From Chara braunii (lineage: Eukaryota; Streptophyta; Charophyceae; Charales; Characeae): a DNA stretch of 24,558 bases. This document shows positions 7,524-16,415 of this stretch, piece by piece (positions within the stretch are counted from its first letter, which is position 1; the number at the start of each line of letters is the position of its first letter). The DNA lies in contig BFEA01001019.1 in the NCBI GenBank assembly GCA_003427395.1, forward strand, positions 50,292 through 74,849, written 5' to 3'. Made by a program: the position numbers and the translations under genes. The notes beneath the pieces are model-generated. The model saw nothing but the letters and a program-made list of their open reading frames with translations. It did no database searches and was not told where the DNA came from.

Positions 7524-8130
7524 TGGAAACAATAGTAAACAATCACCGAGTATAGTCAAACTGCAACACGTTACGAGTCACACAACCGTAGTATGATTCC
7601 TACGGCGGTTCCAATCGTTATGATGATGTTGAAGAAGCACAACATCTATCATGTCAGAGCATCATCATACAGATGACGGCCTAAAGGCCTAATTACCCCA
7701 ACAACATAACGGCTAAGCATTCATCGCCAGAAATGGAAAGAGAGAAGGAATGAAGAAGAAGAAGAATAGGAAGAAGAAAAAAAAAAAAAGAAGAAGAAGA
7801 GAAACAAAGAAAGAAAAGCAAAGAAGCCAACACGACAAAAATCCCGAACGCGACTGGTAATAAAATTGTACCATGAAGCACATCAAGTCCAACCCGGTAC
7901 TAGGCGTCATGCCCATATAGTCTTCAGAGGTTGAACTATCCCGGCAATGCCCCGACATGTTTCGTCCGGAGCCGGGCCGGACTCGTCAGGGGTCGTCGTC
8001 ACGCTATCGAGTGCCGATTGACGTACGAACTTCTCTATTTAAGACAAAAGACCCAGACACTCACAAGCTTCCTGACTTACCGACCCATGTTGAACCTGGA
8101 CTAAAGCACAGGAAGACTTCAAGAAAAGCC
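7524..8130 (-). promoter_or_regulatory. Leader / pLTR-like region of the HHR element
   Basis: Non-coding region between the hammerhead ribozyme and the CCHC ORF, plus flank. On the minus strand it contains a pyrimidine-rich tract (reverse of the GAA-rich 7744-7803) and a small hairpin GATGTTG/CAACATC (7625-7631, 7640-7646). A second pairing TATGATGATG / CATCATCATA (about 7619-7628 and 7661-7670) overlaps it. No second copy of this region (as an LTR would require) was found in the window. The outer limit near 8130 is a guess. Confidence 0.4.
7950..7992 (-). ncRNA. Hammerhead ribozyme (type I, minimal stem III)
   Basis: Read on the minus strand, every conserved core element is present in order. 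Stem I strand CCC (7992-7990) is followed by CTGACGA (7989-7983). Stem II is GTCCGG (7982-7977), a 7-base loop and CCGGAC (7969-7964), with 6 perfect pairs. Then come GAA (7963-7961), a palindromic stem III ACATGT (7960-7955), and the cleavage base C17 (7954) completing the GUC triplet. Stem I returns as GGG (7953-7951). Predicted self-cleavage is between 7954 and 7953. CGGCA about 20 bases 5' and TGCCG 4 bases 3' could extend stem I beyond an internal loop. Such short-stem-III hammerheads are known from Penelope-like retroelements. Confidence 0.88.
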
Positions 8131-8231
8131 TAGAAAGTACCGGACAATCCGTGCATAAATACCATGCTAACCAAGGTACCGAGTTCGAGGTCGTGGCAAG
8201 CAGTCGGCGGAGGTACCGGTTTCAGATATCC

Positions 8232-8354
8232 GCATTCCCCCATTCCTTGCCAGGCCCCCGGAAAATCCGCACACCTCCTCATTCCCCCGCTCCTTGCCAG
8301 ACCCCCAGAAATCCGCGCATTCCCCCACTCCTTGCCAGGCCCCCAGAAAATCCT
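8232..8354 (+). repeat. Minisatellite, three units of 38-47 bp
   Basis: Three imperfect units start at 8232, 8279 and 8317, each reading cattccccc-n-ytccttgccagrcccccrgaaaatcc. The first spacing is longer because of an extra acacctcc. The overlapping open frames are Pro-rich artefacts of the repeat. Confidence 0.85.
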
Positions 8355-8640
8355 CAACAACTCAAAAACGTTTGCCCTCTGTTATCGCCTTTTCAAAAGC
8401 AGCTACCTCCTCCTACCTTAGGCTAACGAGCCCCTCTCTTCACGTTCGAGAACTCCTACTCCTTACCAGCCTCCAAAATTGTGCTCCTCCCTCAATAGCT
8501 CAAAACGTTTGCATTGGTCCCCGGATAGGTAAGCCTTATGAGTAGTTGTAGGTAGGTAGGTAGTGAGGTGAATTGAAAGAATTTGAAAGATGATGAAAGA
8601 TTTGAGAGAAGAATATAGGGTGGAAACTGTGTTATAGACG

Positions 8641-9399
8641 ATGTTGGAGGTTATCTGGGTGCTGGAGGAGGGGTCGGCACCGGAGCTGGACGAGTTCGTT
8701 GACTGGCGTCAGGTGGACGCCTTGACCAGCAAATGTTACACGCTCCTTGATGAGGGGCTCGAGCGAGGGGCTGACTGGGCCAAGCGCTCTGGAGGGGAGC
8801 TGCCAATCTCCGTGATGGCCACGATCACACCAGCAACACCAACATCTACAACCATGATCATTGCCCCTGCGCCTGCCACGATGAGTACATATGACTTGGG
8901 GCGTTCAACAACGGAGATGGCGCACACGACGATGACATCAACTACGTTTTCATTAACTACATCAACGATCATTGCCCCTGCGCCTGCCAAGATGAGTACA
9001 CGTGACTTGGGGCGTTCAACAACAGAGATGGCGCACACGACGCTGATATCAGCGACATCAATCATATCAAGAGTGCCTGCGACTAAGACGCTGACATCTG
9101 ATCAGGCCGCCATTGATATCATCAACAATGATATTGTGCACGACAGTGGCATGGAAGAAGGAATCCTGAGTCCGTGTGCACCCGGGAGCGATAACAATCA
9201 CAACAATAACAAGAACAACAACAACAATGTCGGTGACAATAACAACAACAATGACACTGATGTTGTGGTAAGTGTGACTGGGCATTCTCTTCCCCCCCCT
9301 CCCCCCTCCCTCCCCTCTTGTTTTCCTTTTTCCGGTTTTCCGCTGTGGATTGGGGGGAGGGGCGAGTGGGTCGGTCGAATGGACTGTTCTGTAAACTGA
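8641..9399 (+). CDS. Hypothetical protein / possible first exon, Thr-rich with internal duplication
   Basis: The start is the first ATG after an in-frame TAG (8635-8637). Codons in the first 55 residues strongly prefer G or C in the third position, unlike the random frames around it, which supports real coding. That N-terminal part is acidic (ELDEFVDWRQVDALTSKCY). Residues about 73-140 contain an in-frame tandem duplication of 37 codons (period 111 bases; the copies start at 8857 and 8968). A low-complexity Asn/His tract follows (9196-9255). A good splice-donor sequence, G|GTAAGT, at 9268 is followed by a long pyrimidine tract (9288-9345), so the exon may end at 9267 and the Pro-rich remainder may be intron. 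No family is recognised. Confidence 0.4.
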   Translation: MLEVIWVLEEGSAPELDEFVDWRQVDALTSKCYTLLDEGLERGADWAKRSGGELPISVMATITPATPTSTTMIIAPAPATMSTYDLGRSTTEMAHTTMTSTTFSLTTSTIIAPAPAKMSTRDLGRSTTEMAHTTLISATSIISRVPATKTLTSDQAAIDIINNDIVHDSGMEEGILSPCAPGSDNNHNNNKNNNNNVGDNNNNNDTDVVVSVTGHSLPPPPPSLPSCFPFSGFPLWIGGRGEWVGRMDCSVN

Positions 9400-9609
9400 A
9401 AGGGTGTGCGGGGGAGCAAGGAGTGGGATGGTGGCGCAAAGGGGTAGGATAGTGAATGCTAGATCATCAGGTCGAATAGGGTTGCACGTGAGTGGTTGGT
9501 TTTAGTGCAGCTGATTTTGGCCACGTGGCAACAGGGCTAGTAGGGTTTGCTCATGTGTTTGGTCAAGATTTGTCATGTGGGATTAGCAATTTTAACTTCT
9601 TTCACGTTT
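9400..9609. other. Intergenic, nothing recognised
   Basis: No gene is visible. A CACGTG word (9484) and gccacgtggc (about 9520) occur here and resemble the G-box words in the tandem duplication that follows, so a more diverged extra repeat unit may start here. Confidence 0.3.
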
Positions 9610-9980
9610 CTATAAAAATAGGTATTTACCACATGGCAGGGCAGGTGGTGCTGTGAGAATCGGCACCGGGGCTGCTTACACGATTGATTTCTGCTCATCC
9701 ACGTGGGTATTGCGATTGACTTTTTTCCAACCTTTCCCACTTGAACGCGACTTCGATTAATCAGGTCTGCTGGTGGGCACATACCTTTTTGCTATAAACA
9801 TAGGTTTTTTCCACAAGGCAGGGCAGGAGGTGTAGGGGTGTTAGGCACCAGGGCTGCTGATATGATTGATTTGTGTCCTGCCACGTGGGTATTTCGCCTT
9901 GAAGTGTTTTGCAGCGGTGTCTTCGCCACTTGAGTAGGTTCTATTGCTAATTAGGATTTTGGGGGCATATCGGTGTGGGC
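9610..9980 (+). repeat. Diverged 182-bp tandem duplication with G-box words
   Basis: The unit starting ctataaaaataggt at 9610 recurs as ctataaacataggt at 9792. Both units contain cacawggcagggcagg, then ggcaccrgggctgct, then gattgattt, then the plant G-box-containing word ccacgtgggtatt, and finally ccacttga. They differ by many substitutions and small indels. Each unit also has a TATAAA-like word. No coding frame spans the units. Confidence 0.8.
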
Positions 9981-11020
9981 AACCTTTGATAAGTGATTGT
10001 AATAGTGGAACCAGGCTTTATCCAGATCTATCCTCCCTCTCATGACAAAGAATTGCCATGGTGATAGACCAGGATATGGTGAGGGTCCTAGGGTTGATAC
10101 CGGCAGTCAAACCCCGCGCAGGAGGGTAATCAATGCTGCCTATACATTAATTGCCCATGCCTCTACAAGGGTGAGATCATTCGACTTGCAATGTTCAGGG
10201 ACGCTGGACCCGTTTTCCAGCAGGTGTAGCTCCCCACCAATAGATGGAGCCCTCCTGAGATTGCTAGTGGTGTCTGCTCTTATCAGCACCCCTCGCATTA
10301 TCTCGGGTCGCTTGTGATTAAACAAAAAGTAAGCAAAGGTGAAAGTTGAATAAAGAGCTGAGGCTACGCCTCGGGTGGAAGGTTGGAGTCTATATCCTCT
10401 GGAGCATGGTACCACTAGCAACGAGATAGGATAAAAACGAGTTTGTGGGCCAGTTGAGCGACCCAAATCGTGTAGTGCAGTACTCATGATCCCACGGTCA
10501 GTATTGTATATGTATTACCCGAAAAAGTAAGGAGATCTTTGTTCCCCTCCTCCTCTCCTTAACACTGGGCATGCCCGTGCAAAGAAAGTTTCCTGTCGGA
10601 ATCTTTTCAATCGGTTGGGGGTGTGGCCAACCCCAAAAGAGGGTGGGGTCGGCCATAGGCCCAATGGATAGAAAATTTTCATTGGGTGGAGCCTTCCTTC
10701 AATCACGGAGTATATGGAGGGTGTCAGGATCACTGCTGACAGAAGTCGATTTTATTTAGTAAAATGTGGCGGTTACTGTGTTCACTGTTGTTGCAACCAC
10801 CACCATCAGATCATTTGTGATCTGATGGCTGGAAAGCACTCTGCCGTGATTTCCGGTGGGAGGTCTCTGTTTCTATTTTTTTCTTTTGCCTTTGTCTTGT
10901 TTTCTCAGCCCAGAAATTCGTAATGAACCTGTCAGTCCGCTGCCACTCAGTGTCACACTAGATCGACCACACTCCTATCTGACTGCTAATGGAACCGTGC
11001 CCTTGAAATTGCAACACTTT
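9981..11020. other. Non-coding stretch
   Basis: No gene is recognised. It holds the inverted copy of the 85-145 repeat (10197-10262), a perfect 11-bp hairpin CCATCAGATCA/TGATCTGATGG with a 4-base loop (about 10804-10829), a GGGCATGCCC palindrome near 10568, and C/T-rich stretches. Open frames are short and without motifs. Confidence 0.4.
10197..10262 (-). repeat. Dispersed repeat, copy 2 (inverted)
   Basis: The reverse complement reads ctccatctattggtgggg ... acctgctggaaaacggg and matches 85-145 with few differences. The match does not extend much beyond this block on either side. Confidence 0.6.
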
Positions 11021-11030
11021 TCCATTCATG

Positions 11031-11565
11031 TTTTTTTTTTTTTTTTTTTTCCCTCTTCTCCTCATAGCGGGCCAACTATATATTTTTTCTCTCACCTCAC
11101 ATATTTTATCTGGCTTTCTGCCATGTCATGGAACATATCCTTTTCCTTTCACTACCTACCTACCACTACTCCTAAGGCTATACAGGGGACCCCTGCAAGC
11201 ATAGCTTTCTACCTCTCTTCGGTGAAGGGAGGTTAGCGGCATGTTTGCTCCTTTGTCCTAGCGTTTAGGGTGTAAAGTTGGGGCCGCTGGTAGGGGCCCG
11301 GCTAACACAAGGACAGAGCATTTGCCAGTAATTGTGCCTCTCTTTTCATCTTCCCCCACCCCCATCGGGTAACAGTAATATCTAAAGCCAACACTCTCCC
11401 ACAACCCACTCACATGCATACTCACGCTCGTGTTGGCTGAAGACCTTACTAATCTCGGTTGGTTGGCTCCGAGCATGCCACAGGCGACCATGGGGGGTGA
11501 ACCCACGACCTCCTGAATGACAGTGAATGACACTTGCGTGCCTAACCAATTGGGGGGCCGCTGGA
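11031..11565 (-). mobile_element. SINE (tRNA head, A20 tail), target duplication TCCATTCATG
   Basis: On the minus strand the element starts tccagcggcc. It has an A-box-like ttggttaggcacgc and a B-box-like gggttcaccc, a body of about 400 bases and a 20-A tail (11031-11050 as T). The direct repeat TCCATTCATG lies directly outside both ends (11021-11030 and 11566-11575), a 10-bp target-site duplication. Head and first ~110 bases resemble the SINE at 4891. It depends on a LINE for movement; no protein is encoded. Confidence 0.85.
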
Positions 11566-11575
11566 TCCATTCATG

Positions 11576-12002
11576 TTTTTTTTTTTTTTTTTTTTTTTTG
11601 TTTCTACCTGTCGAATCTGGACAGGATGGCCTTTTAGACCTTATTTATTGTCATTATAGTAGTACGGGGAACCCGGTAGCAGCCACATCCGTGGTCAAGC
11701 CTCCAACGAGGGAACATGAGGGAGCTGCATCCACTAGTAGGTGGGCGATACCGACCAGGGGTCAGCCGTTAGCATCAAGACTGAGCTTCTTCGATGGGCC
11801 AGTCACCGTGCCTCCCCTCCGGTCCCCTCTTCCTATGAACATCAGCCGTCTCTGCTCAATGCCACTAGGGGGGACCAATGGCATATCTCCAGGTGGCGGG
11901 CGCCAAGCTTGTCCACGAAGGTACATGAGGGCAATAGGGATTGAACCCAAGACCTCCTGAATGCCACTTGCGTGCCTTACCAACTGAGCAAGGCCGCTGG
12001 AT
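11576..12002 (-). mobile_element. SINE (tRNA head, A24 tail) inserted at the target duplication of its neighbour
   Basis: On the minus strand it begins tccagcggccttgctcag, with an A-box-like ctcagttggtaaggc, a perfect B-box-like GGTTCAATCC about 30 bases further on, a body of about 330 bases and a 24-A tail (11576-11599 as T). Flanks are CATTCATG at 11568-11575 and 12003-12010. The left flank is also the right target duplication of the SINE at 11031-11565, so the two insertions share one target. The body differs from that neighbour, so they belong to different subfamilies with a common head. Confidence 0.85.
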
Positions 12003-12010
12003 CATTCATG

Positions 12011-12567
12011 TATAATTTAAATGAAACAGCAGCACTCTTCGGTTTCAGGCGAGCAGTGCTGACAGACTGGATGATGACCAAATCCCAGTCTACGACGAAC
12101 AGAATGGTTCCGCCATACCTGGGCTAGGAATAACAGACTGGCCTCGATCACCATAAAGGGAGAGCTTAAACTCGCCCCTTGGCTCTTACAAGGGCAAAAG
12201 GCACTGAGGGTATTGACAAACTAGAACCGCTAAAGGTTCGACCTTGCTTGGATCTCTTGGAGAGGCCGCAATAGGACAAATAGTTATATAGATACAAGTA
12301 CAAGTAGGACTACTGGGAAAGGAATAGCAGTAGAATGTACGAAATAATACATAGGATAAAGTGTTAGGGAAGGATTTAGACTCTCGGCTGGTAATTTTTG
12401 AAGTATATGGGTCTGACTAGTAGGAGAGGTGAAGTTCTCGGGAAATGTGCCAGTCCTTTTTTGGTAGACTACATAGGCCGTCAGGGTAGGCCTATATAGG
12501 AAAGAGTAGAAGACGGAAATAAGAGGGAGAGGGGTATGCATCTCAAGGTAGTTAGTTTAGGTGTTCT
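12011..12567 (+). other. Non-coding stretch, probably 3' UTR of an older LINE copy
   Basis: No coding frame or LINE domain is visible. It leads directly into a LINE 3' core at 12568, so part of it is presumably the 3' UTR of that 5'-truncated LINE. Its left limit cannot be fixed because the 3' UTRs of the other copies are too diverged for me to align by eye. Confidence 0.35.
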
Positions 12568-12691
12568 TTAGTCTAAGAAGCCAAACCGGCTGACGCTACC
12601 GGGATAACTCCGGGTTGAATTGTGAGGTCCCCAACCTCGTTCGAAATGATCTTTTGAAATGGAATTAAAAAAAGAAAGAAAAAAAAAAAAG
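12568..12691 (+). mobile_element. LINE 3' tail fragment
   Basis: The core (gccaaccgg-like block, then gggataactccgggttgaa, then ttgtgaggtcccc) matches the tails at 20959-21024 and, inverted, 21401-21460. It is followed by an A-rich tail (about 12665-12691, interrupted by G). It lies only about 200-230 bases upstream of the GC-rich start of the nearly full-length LINE. Confidence 0.8.
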
Positions 12692-12919
12692 AAGGGGGAT
12701 AGAAGGCAATAGGAATAGAAGGTTTAGGTAATGGGGTGGGTTTGTCGGTGGTAGGTAGAAGGTTATTGGTTATGAGCGATATCGGGGAAGCTATAGTATT
12801 AGTACTAGAAGTAGAGGACCTCTAGTAGATGAGTAGATGTAGTCTCAGTGGTTCAGAACGAGTAGCTAACTCAGCAAGGAATTGGTTAAACCACCAGTAC
12901 TTGGGCCATACATCGGTCG

Positions 12920-13620
12920 CGGGCCTTCCCGTATACGCGCCGCAGCCTTAGGGGGTCGGCCAAGGGAAGGCCCGGTCGCTGCTTGAAGGTCGGGCCCCGC
13001 TTCTTTCGGTTCGACACAACCCCGCGACAAGAAAGAGAAGAAAAAAAAATTGGTGGGGGACTAGCGCAGCGTCGGGCGCAGGAGCGCTCCGTTGTGCGCT
13101 ATTGGTTTGGGAGGACCGGTGCCACTGCCACCGAGCTAGGCACGAGGCCGAAGTTCGGGATACTGTCGAAGCCTACCCGGCCATAGCCGGGTCAAACTCC
13201 TTCAGAGAAGGGGGAGGAATGGAGGTGGGCTAGTGGTCGAGAGACAGGTGATATGCACAAGTGTAATGAGTCAAATGAGAAGAAGACGTGGCGCCAAGAG
13301 GCGCTAGCGTCTGTGATGTGGGATCTCTAACTTAGGTCGTAGTGTAAGCAAACGCGAATAGGGTTAATTAACGACACAGGGACCGGCGAAGTGAACGGGT
13401 GTAGGGACCTCAGAGTAGGGACCTTAGAGAGGAGCAGAAGAGGAGCTTATCCAGGGAGAGGAAAGTCAAGGGAAACGTCAACAAGTAGAGAAAGAAGAAG
13501 GAAAGCAGGTTTACTGCTAAAGCAGTAAGGGAGGGGATAGGAGTGGAGCTCGGTTGGCGAGGAAGAGGAACTAGAGAGGTGTGAAGCCAATGGAGTGGCA
13601 GTGGAGTACCTCAAGGCAAC
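12920..13620 (+). promoter_or_regulatory. LINE 5' UTR with hairpins
   Basis: GC-rich, non-coding leader before ORF1. It contains a perfect 11-bp inverted repeat CGGGCCTTCCC (12920-12930) / GGGAAGGCCCG (12964-12974) and a 7-bp hairpin ACCCGGC-CATA-GCCGGGT (13175-13192). A short direct repeat (tagggacctcagagtagggacctta) lies at about 13402-13427. Full-length LINEs carry an internal promoter in this region; which words act as promoter cannot be told from sequence. Confidence 0.5.
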
Positions 13621-14948
13621 ATGAGCTCGGCAAACCTCCACCCCACCCCGTCAGGGGCAGTGGGTGGTGGAGAAGCGTCATCCTCAGCAGAACAAGGGGG
13701 GGTGGATGACGTAACAGAATCAGGGCGTTGCTTGACATGTGTTTTGATGATGGCCTATTCCCTGAATCCAACATCGATTTTGGGGAGACAGAAATTATTG
13801 ATGGGATAGGCTACTTAACACTGAATCAGGAAATTGACGTAGCAACAGTAAACTGGCTAAAAGCTAGGACGGTGATGGTTATCTTTGACGAGCCGGCTAC
13901 GTCCTTAAGTGTGACGCAGAGAGAACAACTGATTAGAGGCTACGAAGAAGCTTGGTATCAAGAGGTGGATATCAACCCCACGCAAAAGAGAGGAAGGACA
14001 CATGGTGAGGGGCCGAACGTATCTTCTTATGTGGCGAGAACAAAGAGAATAGCACAATGGCTAATTGCTAAAGGGGAAGACAGGATTCCGACGAGGAACG
14101 GGTCGGTCGAAGTCCTATTTAAACCGTGGATGACTAAGCAAGAATTAGACAAGATGAGAGACAACGAAGCAGCAGGGAAGTTTAGAATTATTGCTCTCAG
14201 AGTTCCTCTTGAGGCACTACCATCTCTTAGGTATGTTGTGCAAAGATTTATGGGGCGAGTTTTGGTTATGCACCCGCCGGAGAAAAGAGCAGACGAGCCT
14301 AGGTTGGGGAATATTAGAATTGACTGTGTGTCGGAGGTCACACAGACCTTCTTGGAGTGGATAGTTGTGAGGAAACCTACAGGGGGGTTTGTGGAAATGA
14401 AGTTCGCGAATCAGGAAACGCCATTTTGCAACAAATGCCTCTGGTGGTTTCATGATGAGTTCGATTCGGAATGCCCCAGGTCTTGCGAACCCATGCCAGA
14501 GGGGAGAGGCGGTAGACGAGGCAGAGGGAGAGGAGCGAGAGGTCGAGGAAGCGGAGGCGGCCAGAGAGGAGTGCAAGGTACGGGTGGTGGTGGTGGGCGA
14601 AGCACTACCCAAGGAAGAGGAGGACCGCAAGGGAGAGGAGGTCCCTCCAATCCGAGTCAGCAACAACATCAGATGCACCAGATCCCGATTTCAAGTGTAC
14701 CTTTATACAATTCGGGGGCACTGGTGGTGTATTCGTCAACGGCTCCGCTGGGATCGGAAGGAGGAACCGGGACGAATTTCCGGCCCCTGTGCATAGGAAC
14801 GGAGTCAGGAAGAAGGATGGGAGGGAGCGTACCCGCCATTCAATCAGCGGGAAATGTCCAGCTGAGGAGTACTCAACCACTCTACTCTCCATCAACGGTA
14901 GTGGCAAGGCCGATCCAGATGGGACAGCCTACTACTATAGGGGTTTAA
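13621..14948 (+). pseudogene. LINE ORF1, N-terminal part with zinc finger and RGG region
   Basis: A good ATG at 13621 opens an Ala/Ser/Gly-rich N-terminus, but the conserved frame is the next one from about 13722 (Met at 13737), so a single-base indel between about 13708 and 13727 is likely. In the main frame come an alpha/beta region of about 230 residues, resembling the globular domain of plant LINE Gag-like ORF1 proteins, then a zinc finger with spacing C-x2-C-x4-H-x6-C (CNKCLWWFHDEFDSEC, about 14427-14474), then an Arg/Gly-rich region (about 14505-14650). These are nucleic-acid-binding features expected of an RNA chaperone that packages LINE RNA. A TAA at 14946-14948 interrupts the frame. 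Confidence 0.75.
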
Positions 14949-16415
14949 GAGCAAAGTTGGAGGCCAGAGGGTGGCCTGGTCCCTGTCCCATATAATCCTC
15001 TTCCATTTCTCCAGTCTCATCCTTGGGATGAACAAGGTCGAGGCAACGAGATAGGAGCATACCCTATCCCGGTGGCCCCGATCCCAATAGGGGGAAGTTG
15101 GGTATGTCCCACCCGCCCGTCCTCTACGGATAACGGGATGCGTGTAGACATGGGTAGGGGAGGTGGAATGGGATTGGGATTGGGGAATGGGGGTATGGAG
15201 AGTGGGAGGAGGTTTCAGGGCAGTATACAGCCACAAGGAGAGGCACGTGGAAGGCAGGGGGTAATACAAGATCCCCCCCCCCTTCTGTCAAGGTCAACGC
15301 CGCAGCAAGAAAGTTTGCAGACGCGCCCCGAACCGGCAGGGATCTCGGCGCAGCAGGGTCAAGATACAACACATCTGTCCTATGTGGCTATCAGAATTAA
15401 TCCCGAGTTTGCGGTGGAAAATCGTGAAGATGAGGTTGCGGCTCTGGCATTGATTGGCACAAGAGAAATAAACCTGGAGAGGAATAGTGGTAGGGGTGGA
15501 GAAGGTAATGGTGGTGGAAACAATGATTGTAGGGCAAAGGTGGCGGAGCTTCCGACGGCTAATCGTGGGGAAAGGAGGGGTCTGCCGGATCAAATAATGT
15601 GTGATCCAGGCAACAGGTCCTCGCTGTTGTTCCCAATTAAAACAAGAAGGGTGGGGGAAGCTGGAAATGCAGAACCTACCAGGGAAGGGGAGGATGGAGA
15701 AGGAGAAGAGGAGTTCTTCAATATTGCATCACCACCAACTCAACGGGGGAAGCCAAGCGAAGAGCGGGATCCGAGACAGAGAGGTAAACCGCCTGCGTCA
15801 TCCTCACGACAGGGGGGTCACCAAGGTACCCACCATGTGGTCCTGGTGTGTTCGTCATTAGCCCCCCAGGGGACTAAAATAATGGTGGGCAAATCAGAAC
15901 GAGGTGGCTTTGCTCTCCCGGCTATTCAAGTGAACGAGTTCCCGAACTCCAAGGAATCGGTCAGGGCAGCTGCATTGAAGTTTGCGGCAGGGCGTTTCCC
16001 GCTCAGGTTAATTTTGGGGATAAGGATTGGCCGTAAGACCGAGGAAGCAGAGGGAGGAGCGGTACTCCACTTCCACATAGCCATGGTGGATGTCAAGATA
16101 TCGATGGAAGTTGCAACAGCCCTAGAGACTGAAGGAGTACAGTGGGTACCGCCACAGTGGTTTGACTCCAGGACTTCGTCTGAAGCTGCCAAAGTCCAGT
16201 TAGGTGGAGAGGTTAAAGCAGAAATTGTGTCAACATTATGTGGATCAATCCCAGCTGACAAGCAGCCCTGGACTATATCCTTCAGGAACCTGCTGACGCA
16301 ACCTTGGGAAGCCCAGCCGGAAGGAGAAGGTCGTAGGAGAAAGGGCAGCAGCAAAGCAGGTGCAGATGATATGCGGATCCAACAAGCAGCCGCGCCAGCA
16401 ACCAGTAATGGATAA
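14949..16415 (+). pseudogene. LINE ORF1, C-terminal part (same frame after one stop)
   Basis: The frame continues without a shift after the TAA at 14946, so the two parts form one ORF1 of about 890 residues, long for a LINE ORF1. The middle is low-complexity (Pro, Gly, Arg, Gln). From about 15831 to 16200 a compact domain appears: VVLVCSS, then GGFALPAIQVNEFPNSKES, then RAAALKFAAGR, LHFHIAMVDV and QWVPPQWFD. The strand order and the position of the helix resemble a Nudix fold, but the catalytic Glu residues of the Nudix box are not there. This is my reading, not an established assignment. The stop TAA (16413-16415) overlaps the ORF2 start. A GTG at 15072 is only an artefactual start. Confidence 0.7.

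Noticed and set aside
8151-8545. Overlapping Pro-rich open frames
   Set aside because: They are explained by the CCCCC-containing minisatellite; three frames are open at once, which indicates composition, not coding.
10804-10829. Rho-independent terminator
   Set aside because: A perfect hairpin exists, but with no T run and in eukaryotic-type sequence; bacterial terminators are not expected.
11940-12002. Functional tRNA on the minus strand
   Set aside because: The tRNA-like part is the head of a SINE with poly(A) tail and target duplications.
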